Below are positions 6,715 through 12,020 of a stretch of 12,020 nt of DNA, piece after piece. Origin of the DNA: Emcibacter sp. (GTDB taxonomy: Bacteria; Pseudomonadota; Alphaproteobacteria; Sphingomonadales; Emcibacteraceae). Location of the stretch: positions 1 through 12,020 of the forward strand of contig JALUWZ010000088.1 in the NCBI GenBank assembly GCA_027019205.1, read 5' to 3'. Position 1 is the stretch's first letter, and every line of letters starts with the position of its first letter. Position numbers and translations under genes: made by a program. The notes beneath the pieces are model-generated. The model was not told the origin of the DNA, searched no databases, and worked only from the letters and a program-made list of their open reading frames with translations.

Positions 6715-6848
6715 GATTCGTAATAAAATATCAAAAAGGCGGGATTTACCATGGTTAACGCCAGCCGATAATCTTCACTAAATTTTTTATATGTAAATTT
6801 ATTATGTATATTCAATGCTTTAGGGGAAATATCCGGTATGATAACAAG

Positions 6849-6865
6849 TGTAAGGAATCCTGACA
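6849..6865 (-). repeat. 17-bp dyad element, copy 2 (candidate activator-binding site)
   Basis: TGTAAGGAATCCTGACA (+ strand) is a 17-bp palindrome with 7 of 8 pairs matching around a central A, the best of the three copies. Its flank CAG..TTCG is also shared with copy 1. It lies 151 bp from copy 1, centre to centre, and about 260 bp upstream of the predicted sigma54 start. Confidence 0.55.
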
Positions 6866-6973
6866 GTTTCGGGGGATATTCACATTATAATTGATAAGTG
6901 GCCTTCCCCGGTGTTTAAATTTTTCCGTGACGGCAATATTTCAAAAACCAGCAAAAAACAACTATTTTAAACA

Positions 6974-6998
6974 TAAAACGACTAAATCAGTCTTATTT
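6974..6998 (+). promoter_or_regulatory. predicted IscR type 1-like operator of the suf operon
   Basis: The core GACTAAATCAGTC (6980-6992) satisfies every position of the E. coli type 1 IscR core GACTRWWWYAGTC; the outer flanks match less well. It lies immediately upstream of the TTGACA at 7002, and the first gene downstream encodes an Rrf2-family protein with three cysteines. Autoregulation in response to Fe-S status is the natural reading. Confidence 0.6.
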
Positions 6999-7001
6999 AT
7001 A

Positions 7002-7032
7002 TTGACAATCTCTCCTGTAAGGCCCATCTAAT
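7002..7032 (+). promoter_or_regulatory. predicted sigma70-type promoter of the suf operon
   Basis: A perfect -35 TTGACA (7002-7007) is followed by TCTAAT (7027-7032, 5/6 to the -10) with a 19-bp spacer, longer than the optimal 17. Transcription would begin near 7039, giving a leader of about 66 bases before the regulator ATG at 7105. Long spacers can occur at promoters whose activity depends on a bound regulator. Confidence 0.5.
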
Positions 7033-7038
7033 AGACTA

Positions 7039-7052
7039 CCGGACTGGTCCGG
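7039..7052. repeat. short perfect inverted repeat at the suf transcription start
   Basis: CCGGAC and GTCCGG are separated by two bases (CCGGACTGGTCCGG). It falls at the predicted start point of the suf transcript. It may be a second operator or the first hairpin of the leader, or it may be chance. Confidence 0.3.
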
Positions 7053-7104
7053 GTTGGTGAGTCTCCCGAAACAGCCTGTTTTCGGGGCAGAGACAGGAAC
7101 GGAA

Positions 7105-7584
7105 ATGATTAAATTGTCAAATTTGGCAGATTACGGGGTGGAGTTGATGTGTTGTATTGCCCTGAAGCCAGCTGAGGTTCATTCTTCCGCCGGTCTGGCG
7201 CTGGGGTCCCACATTCCGCTGCCAACGGTCAGCAAGATTCTGGGCAAGATGGTCCGGGCCGGGTTGCTGCGTTCACATCGCGGGCTGCGGGGGGGCTTTG
7301 CCCTGGCCGTTCAGGCGTCTGATATTTCCATTGCCGATATTATCGAGGCGGTGGACGGGCCGGTACAGTTAACCAATTGTCTTGGCGAAGAAACGTCAGA
7401 TTGTGACCGGATTAGCAGCTGCGGCACCAGAAGTCAGTGGTACCGGATTAATGAGGCTGTAAAAGGCGCTCTCGACCAGGTGCCATTGTCGCAGATGATT
7501 GAAAGTGTGCCCAATTTTATTGGTGACGGGACAGTTGATGACTTGCCGCTGACGCGCAAAATAATTAATCAGGGGACAAGATAA
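7105..7584 (+). CDS. Rrf2 family SUF-operon transcriptional regulator (IscR/SufR-like)
   Basis: This is a winged-helix regulator of the Rrf2 family, 159 residues from the ATG at 7105. The N-terminal helix-turn-helix starts MIKLSNLADYGVELM. The wing contains SHRGLRGGFALA, typical of Rrf2 proteins. Three cysteines follow in the pattern C-x7-C-x5-C (NCLGEETSDCDRISSCG), as in IscR-type sensors that bind a [2Fe-2S] cluster. The family member that heads suf operons represses them when Fe-S supply is sufficient. I chose 7105 because AGGAACGGA (from 7096) precedes it and homologues begin MxxLSxLADYG; the frame stays open back to a TTG at 7054. An IscR-like operator lies about 110 bases upstream, suggesting autoregulation. 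Its stop overlaps the sufB start by one base (TAATG), so the two are coupled. Confidence 0.92.
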   Translation: MIKLSNLADYGVELMCCIALKPAEVHSSAGLALGSHIPLPTVSKILGKMVRAGLLRSHRGLRGGFALAVQASDISIADIIEAVDGPVQLTNCLGEETSDCDRISSCGTRSQWYRINEAVKGALDQVPLSQMIESVPNFIGDGTVDDLPLTRKIINQGTR

Positions 7585-9038
7585 TGGTTGCCATGGAAGA
7601 AGCCCGGAATGCGGTGAATGAAATATCGGATAAATATAAATACGGCTTCGTCACTGATATTGAAACGGAAAAGGCCCCGAAAGGACTGAATGAAGATGTT
7701 ATCCGCTTTATTTCGGCAAAAAAGTCCGAGCCGGACTGGCTGCTTGACTGGCGGTTGAAGGCTTACAGGAAATGGCTGACCATGGAGGAGCCAACCTGGG
7801 CGATGGTTGATTACCCGGAGATAGATTTTCAGGATATCTATTATTATTCGGCCCCGAAATCAGCGGAAGACGGACCAAAAAGCCTTGACGAGGTCGACCC
7901 GGAACTGCTTGAAACCTATGAAAAACTCGGCATTTCCCTGAAAGAACAGGAGGTTCTGGCCGGGGTTGCGGTCGATATTGTTTTTGACAGCGTATCCGTT
8001 GCGACCACTTTCCGGGCAAAACTGAAAGAGGCCGGGATTATCTTCTGCTCAATTTCGGAAGCCGCCCATGATTATCCGGAATTGATGCAGAAATATATGG
8101 GATCTGTGGTTCCGGTGGCGGATAATTTCTATTCTGCCCTCAACAGCGCGGTATTTACCGATGGCACATTTGTCTATATCCCCAAAGGGGTGCGCTGCCC
8201 GATGGAACTCAGTACCTATTTCCGGATTAACGAGGCGGGTAGCGGCCAGTTTGAACGTACGCTGATCATTGCCGATGAAGGCTCTTATGTTTCCTATCTT
8301 GAGGGTTGCACCGCGCCGCAGCGTGATGAAAACCAGCTTCATGCGGCGGTGGTCGAACTGATCACCCATGATGATGCGGAAATTAAATATTCCACTGTAC
8401 AGAACTGGTATCCGGGGGACAGGAATGGTCTGGGCGGTATCTATAATTTCGTCACCAAACGCGGGGCCTGTCGCGGCAAAAATTCCAAAATTTCCTGGAC
8501 CCAGGTCGAAACCGGCTCTGCGATAACCTGGAAATATCCGAGCTGTCTGTTAATCGGCGATAATTCGGTCGGGGAATTCTATTCTGTGACCTTGACCAAT
8601 AATTATCAGCAGGCCGATACCGGCACCAAAATGATCCATATCGGTCAAAATACCTCAAGCACGATTATCTCAAAGGGGATAAGCGCCGGCAAGTCCGAGG
8701 CAACCTATCGCGGTCTGGTCAGGGTGATGGCCGGGGCCGACAATGCCCGGAATTTTACCCAGTGTGACAGCCTGTTGATCGGTGACCGCTGCGGCGCCCA
8801 TACAGTGCCATATATCGAGGCCCGCAACCCCACGGCCCAGGTCGAGCATGAGGCGACTACGTCAAAAATCAGTGACGAACAATTATTTTACTGTCAGCAG
8901 CGCGGCCTGTCGGCAGAGGATTCGGTTGCCATGATCGTCAATGGCTTTTGCAAGGATGTCATGCAGCATCTGCCGATGGAATTTGCCGTTGAGGCCCAGA
9001 AGCTCCTCGGCATAAATCTTGAGGGCAGTGTTGGATAA
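7584..9038 (+). CDS. sufB: Fe-S cluster assembly scaffold protein SufB
   Basis: SufB is the core of the SufBC2D scaffold, where sulfide from SufS and iron are assembled into clusters. The 484 residues fit the family (495 in E. coli). The C-terminal beta-helix region contains RNFTQCDSLLIGDRCGAHTV, where Cys394 corresponds to the E. coli cluster-building Cys405. VEHEATTSKISDEQLFYCQQRG follows, with Glu423 at the position of E. coli Glu434. The conserved FVYIPKGVRCPMELSTYFRI (196-215) is also present. AGGGGAC (7571-7577) precedes the ATG at 7584, which shares one base with the regulator's stop; an ATG at 7593 is a lesser alternative. It is followed 23 bases later by sufC. Confidence 0.97.
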   Translation: MVAMEEARNAVNEISDKYKYGFVTDIETEKAPKGLNEDVIRFISAKKSEPDWLLDWRLKAYRKWLTMEEPTWAMVDYPEIDFQDIYYYSAPKSAEDGPKSLDEVDPELLETYEKLGISLKEQEVLAGVAVDIVFDSVSVATTFRAKLKEAGIIFCSISEAAHDYPELMQKYMGSVVPVADNFYSALNSAVFTDGTFVYIPKGVRCPMELSTYFRINEAGSGQFERTLIIADEGSYVSYLEGCTAPQRDENQLHAAVVELITHDDAEIKYSTVQNWYPGDRNGLGGIYNFVTKRGACRGKNSKISWTQVETGSAITWKYPSCLLIGDNSVGEFYSVTLTNNYQQADTGTKMIHIGQNTSSTIISKGISAGKSEATYRGLVRVMAGADNARNFTQCDSLLIGDRCGAHTVPYIEARNPTAQVEHEATTSKISDEQLFYCQQRGLSAEDSVAMIVNGFCKDVMQHLPMEFAVEAQKLLGINLEGSVG

Positions 9039-9061
9039 GACAACTATATAAGAGATTTTAG

Positions 9062-9817
9062 ATGTTAAAAATAGAAAATTTACATGCCACAGTCGGCGGA
9101 AAAGAAATCCTAAAGGGGCTGAACCTGACCATAAATGATGGTGAGATTCATGCGATTATGGGACCAAACGGGGCCGGAAAAAGCACCTTGTCCTATGTCA
9201 TCTGTGGCCGGGAAGGCTATGAAGTTACCGCAGGATCGGTGTTTTTTAACGGACGTGACCTGCTTGACATGAGTCCGGACGAACGCGCCGGAGAGGGCAT
9301 ATTCCTCGGCTTTCAGTATCCGGTGGAAATTCCCGGGGTGTCCAATATGAATTTCTTGCGAACGGCGCTCAACAGTCAGCGTCATTATCGCGGGCAGAAT
9401 GATATGACGGCGGTTGATTTTCTGAAACTGGTCCGGGCGAAAGCCAAAGAATTGGATATGGACCCTGAAATGTTGAAGCGCCCGGTTAATGTCGGCTTTT
9501 CCGGCGGCGAGAAAAAACGTAACGAGATGGTACAGATGGCGGTGCTTGACCCGTGCCTTGCCGTACTTGATGAAACAGATTCCGGGCTGGATATTGATGC
9601 CCTGAAGATTGTGGCTAAAGGAATTAACCGTCTCAGAAATGCGGATAAATCGATATTGATGATTACCCATTATCAACGGCTGCTGGATTATGTGGTGCCG
9701 GATTTTGTTCATGTGCTGGCGGATGGTAAAATCGTCAAAACCGGCGACAGAACACTTGCCTTGCAGCTGGAAGAAAAGGGCTATGCCGGGCTGGACATCG
9801 CCGGAAATGCGGCGTAA
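9062..9817 (+). CDS. sufC: Fe-S cluster assembly ATPase SufC
   Basis: SufC is the ABC-type ATPase of SufBC2D; it is soluble and not part of a transporter. ATP-driven dimerisation reshapes SufB-SufD to allow cluster formation. The 251 residues carry Walker A GPNGAGKST (34-42), the Q-loop in FQYPVEIPG (84-92), the ABC signature FSGGEKKRNE (146-155) with the SufC-specific KKRNE tail, Walker B LAVLDETDSGLD (166-177) and the switch histidine H203 in ITHYQRLL. The Shine-Dalgarno is weak (AAGAGA near 9050), so translation may partly depend on ribosomes arriving from sufB. The gap to sufD is only 8 to 14 bases. Confidence 0.97.
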   Translation: MLKIENLHATVGGKEILKGLNLTINDGEIHAIMGPNGAGKSTLSYVICGREGYEVTAGSVFFNGRDLLDMSPDERAGEGIFLGFQYPVEIPGVSNMNFLRTALNSQRHYRGQNDMTAVDFLKLVRAKAKELDMDPEMLKRPVNVGFSGGEKKRNEMVQMAVLDPCLAVLDETDSGLDIDALKIVAKGINRLRNADKSILMITHYQRLLDYVVPDFVHVLADGKIVKTGDRTLALQLEEKGYAGLDIAGNAA

Positions 9818-9831
9818 CAGGGATTATGACC

Positions 9832-11127
9832 ATGAAATTATATCTGGATAATCCGCAAATAGAGACAGATTTCGAGGCTGTGAAAGCCTCCCTGCCCGGC
9901 CTTGCTGATCTGCGCCGTCAGGCCATGGCCAGATTTACGCAAAGCGGCATTCCCGGTCCAAAAGTCGAAGAGTGGAAATATACCAACCTTGGTTTTCTCG
10001 CCAGGGAAAATTATCTTCCCGCTGGAAAATCCGGCAGACAGGCCGAAATCAGACAGTTTTTTGATCAGGCCCATATAAAAGATATTCCCGGTCCGGTCGT
10101 GGTTTTCATCAATGGCTATTTCAATGCGGATTTGTCCTCATTGCCGGAAGAAGACGGAGTTGATTTTTCCGTTCTCTCCCATAATCCGGGCAATTTTCAC
10201 CAGTCCCTGCAGGCGTCCGAGGGGTCATCATCGCTCAATGATCTGAACAGGGCGCTGGTAACTGACGGTTACCGGCTTGATATTGCCCCGGATGTGGATG
10301 TGGAGCATGCTGTGCAAATCATTCATATTGCGACCTCCGGAACCGAAATGGCTTCTCTGCGCACCCGGGGTCAGGTAAAGCTTGGCCGGGGGGCAAAGGC
10401 AGCCATTATTGAAACATTTATCGGCGCGGAAGAGGCGCGTTACTGGTTCCACATGATCAGTGATATGGTGCTGGAAAGCGGCGCGTGCGCCTCTTTTGGC
10501 CAGTTTCAGCTTCAGGGCCGAAACGCCATTCATATGACGGAACTTCATACGGAAGTTTCTGACCATGCGACCTTCAACCATGTGAATTTACAGCTTGGGG
10601 CCGAAATCAGCCGGACTGAACTTATCAACAGCTTTACCGGGGAATATGCCAGCATAAATCTCTCCGGAGCCTATCTTGGCCGCGCCCGACAGTCCCATGA
10701 TATTTTCACCCGGATCAACCATGACCGGCCCAATTGTAAAAGCCGGCAATTATTTCGCGGGGTTCTGGACAAGGGCGGTAAATCCGCCTTTCAGGGCAAG
10801 GTCGTTGTCGCCCGTGATGCCCGGAAAACCAATGCCGACCAGTCAGATAAAACCCTGTTGCTTGACCGGGGCGCCGTGGCCAATGCCAAACCGGAACTTC
10901 TGATCTATGCCGATGATGTCAAATGTTCCCACGGGGCGACCGTGGGCGAAGTCGATCCGGATCAGCTCTTCTACCTGCGTTCCCGGGGTCTGGATGAGGA
11001 TGCCGCCAAAGGCCTGCTCGTAGAAGCCTTTGTCTCAGAGGTTTTTGATGATCTGGAGAATGAAAGAGTAGCAGAAAAATTCAGGCAGTATGCCGCAGGA
11101 TGGTTACGGAAAGAGGGGGCATTATGA
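9832..11127 (+). CDS. sufD: Fe-S cluster assembly protein SufD
   Basis: SufD pairs with SufB in the SufBC2D scaffold and helps with iron acquisition. The protein has 431 residues from the ATG at 9832, or 433 from the ATG at 9826. The N-terminal region has KVEEWKYTNL, typical of SufD, and the C-terminal region has DVKCSHGATVGEVDPDQLFYLRSRG. The KCSH motif (Cys365 and His367 in the 9832 numbering) matches the cysteine and histidine implicated in E. coli SufD (Cys358, His360). I prefer 9832 because AGGGA (9819-9823) is 8 bases from it but only 2 from 9826. The stop overlaps the sufS ATG (ATGA), showing coupled translation. Confidence 0.95.
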   Translation: MKLYLDNPQIETDFEAVKASLPGLADLRRQAMARFTQSGIPGPKVEEWKYTNLGFLARENYLPAGKSGRQAEIRQFFDQAHIKDIPGPVVVFINGYFNADLSSLPEEDGVDFSVLSHNPGNFHQSLQASEGSSSLNDLNRALVTDGYRLDIAPDVDVEHAVQIIHIATSGTEMASLRTRGQVKLGRGAKAAIIETFIGAEEARYWFHMISDMVLESGACASFGQFQLQGRNAIHMTELHTEVSDHATFNHVNLQLGAEISRTELINSFTGEYASINLSGAYLGRARQSHDIFTRINHDRPNCKSRQLFRGVLDKGGKSAFQGKVVVARDARKTNADQSDKTLLLDRGAVANAKPELLIYADDVKCSHGATVGEVDPDQLFYLRSRGLDEDAAKGLLVEAFVSEVFDDLENERVAEKFRQYAAGWLRKEGAL

Positions 11128-12020
11128 CGCCACAAACATCAGCAACACCCCCGCCAATCAATTATAATGTGGCAGAAATCCGCAAGGATTTTCCTATTTT
11201 TACCCGGGAGATATATGGCAAACCATTGACATTTCTGGACAGTGGTGCCAGCGCCCAGAAACCGCAAATGGTTCTGGACGCAATTCAGAAATTCTATTCA
11301 GAGGAATATGCCAATATTCACCGGGGGGTATATTATCTTTCCCAGGTCGGCACCCAGAAATATGAAGATGCCCGGGTGAAAATCCAGAAATTTATCAATG
11401 CCCGCAGCCCGAAAGAAATAATTTTTGTCCGGGGGGCGACCGAGGCGATCAATCTGGTGGCCCAGACCTATGGCCGGGAATTTCTCACATCCGGCGATGA
11501 AATTATCCTCAGCCGTATGGAGCATCATTCCAATATTGTGCCATGGCAGATTTTGCGGGATGAAAAAAATCTGATCCTCACGGTCTCACCGATTGATGAC
11601 AAGGGTAATTTTCTCTTTGATGACTTTGAAAAACTGTTGACCGAGCGCGTGAAGCTGGTGGCGATTACCCATATTTCCAATGCGCTTGGCACCATCACCC
11701 CGATCAGGAAAATAATTGCTGCGGCCCATAAAGTCGGGGCGAAAGTTCTGGTTGATGGCTGTCAGGCCGTGCCGCATATGCGGGTCGATATGCAGGATCT
11801 GGATGCGGATTTCTATGTTTTTTCCGGTCATAAACTTTATGGTCCAACCGGGGTCGGCGTGCTTTATGGCAAGGAGGATCTGCTGAATGCCATGCCGCCC
11901 TATCAGGGTGGCGGGGATATGATCCGCTCGGTAACCATTGAAAAGACAACCTATAACGACTTGCCTCATAAATTCGAGGCCGGCACCCCTCATATTGCCG
12001 GGGGAATAGGATTTGCGGCG
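11124..12020 (+). CDS. sufS: cysteine desulfurase SufS (3' end outside the window)
   Basis: SufS is a group II, PLP-dependent cysteine desulfurase that supplies persulfide sulfur to SufBC2D, normally through SufE or SufU. The 299 visible residues run to the window edge without a stop; the family is about 410 long. Visible hallmarks are DSGASAQKP (39-47), NIHRGVYYLS (64-73), the substrate-side His134 in RMEHHSN, Asp211 and Gln214 in VDGCQAVPH, and the PLP lysine Lys237 in FSGHKLYGPTG. The loop with the catalytic cysteine (RxGHHC) lies beyond the window. The ATG at 11124 overlaps the sufD stop and follows a purine run, GAGGGGG. Gene order rrf2-sufBCDS fits the alphaproteobacterial type; a sufE, sufT or A-type carrier gene may follow. 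Confidence 0.95.
   Translation, partial: MTPQTSATPPPINYNVAEIRKDFPIFTREIYGKPLTFLDSGASAQKPQMVLDAIQKFYSEEYANIHRGVYYLSQVGTQKYEDARVKIQKFINARSPKEIIFVRGATEAINLVAQTYGREFLTSGDEIILSRMEHHSNIVPWQILRDEKNLILTVSPIDDKGNFLFDDFEKLLTERVKLVAITHISNALGTITPIRKIIAAAHKVGAKVLVDGCQAVPHMRVDMQDLDADFYVFSGHKLYGPTGVGVLYGKEDLLNAMPPYQGGGDMIRSVTIEKTTYNDLPHKFEAGTPHIAGGIGFAA

Larger units (their letters stand above)
6546..7053. other. AT-rich divergent intergenic region between the secreted-protein gene and the suf operon
   Basis: No convincing gene is present on either strand in these 508 bases. The left half holds a sigma54 promoter and dyad repeats that point to the secreted-protein gene. The right end holds a predicted IscR/Rrf2 operator and a sigma70-type promoter for the suf operon. 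An imperfect inverted repeat (6738-6762, with the palindrome ACCATGGT at 6748-6755) lies between them, and the stretch about 6881-6970 shows nothing I can name. Confidence 0.7.

Noticed and set aside
7054..7104. In-frame TTG-initiated extension of the Rrf2 regulator (17 extra residues)
   Set aside because: The extension is Pro/Gly-rich and unlike the family, which starts at the MIKLSNLADYG segment; AGGAACGGA supports ATG 7105.
9110..9712. 200-codon open frame antisense to sufC
   Set aside because: It lies entirely within a clear SufC gene, has no recognisable domain and no upstream signals, so it is a shadow of the coding strand.
11586..11993. 135-codon open frame antisense to sufS
   Set aside because: It is fully inside the sufS frame with all PLP-site motifs on the + strand, and shows no independent evidence of coding.

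Overview
The window looks like chromosomal core DNA from an alphaproteobacterium. Two conserved blocks support this: the origin-proximal tRNA-modification and chromosome-partition cluster (mnmE, mnmG, rsmG, parA, parB), and a SUF iron-sulfur operon led by an Rrf2 regulator (rrf2, sufB, sufC, sufD, sufS). The genus cannot be fixed from sequence alone. A mid-GC genome with an exosortase-type (PEP-CTERM-like) surface protein would fit marine orders such as Emcibacterales or Kordiimonadales, but that is a guess.

Layout. Positions 1-139 hold the 3' end of a small gene that may belong to the DUF6489 family. It is coupled by an ATGA overlap to mnmE (136-1500). After a short gap carrying a perfect parS site and a good sigma70-type promoter come mnmG (1615-3486), rsmG (3483-4121), parA (about 4108-4947) and parB (4983-5900), all on the + strand and tightly packed. 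MnmE and MnmG form the enzyme for the wobble U34 modification of tRNA, and RsmG methylates 16S rRNA. ParA and ParB segregate the origin region, and ParB's own binding sites (parS) lie among these genes: one perfect, one 15/16 and one degenerate.

Positions 5922-6545 (- strand) hold the only accessory gene. It encodes a 207-residue secreted protein with a signal peptide, a pappalysin/FBXL4-like beta-sandwich and a C-terminal PEP-CTERM-type sorting signal with PSP in place of PEP. Upstream of it I read a near-consensus sigma54 promoter. Further upstream are two good copies and one weak copy of a 17-bp dyad that looks like the binding site of an enhancer-binding activator. This small regulon-like module is the most interesting part of the window. 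No exosortase and no prsK/prsR regulators are visible here, so they would have to be elsewhere.

Positions 6546-7104 are an AT-rich divergent intergenic region. The left part serves the secreted-protein gene. The right part serves the suf operon, with a match to the IscR type 1 operator core next to a TTGACA promoter. The suf operon then runs to the end: Rrf2 regulator (7105-7584), sufB (7584-9038), sufC (9062-9817), sufD (about 9832-11127) and sufS (11124 to the window edge, incomplete). SufBC2D is the scaffold on which Fe-S clusters are built with sulfur supplied by SufS. The Rrf2 protein has the three cysteines expected of an Fe-S sensor and probably represses its own operon when clusters are plentiful. 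No RNA genes, insertion sequences, CRISPR arrays or convincing intrinsic terminators were seen.
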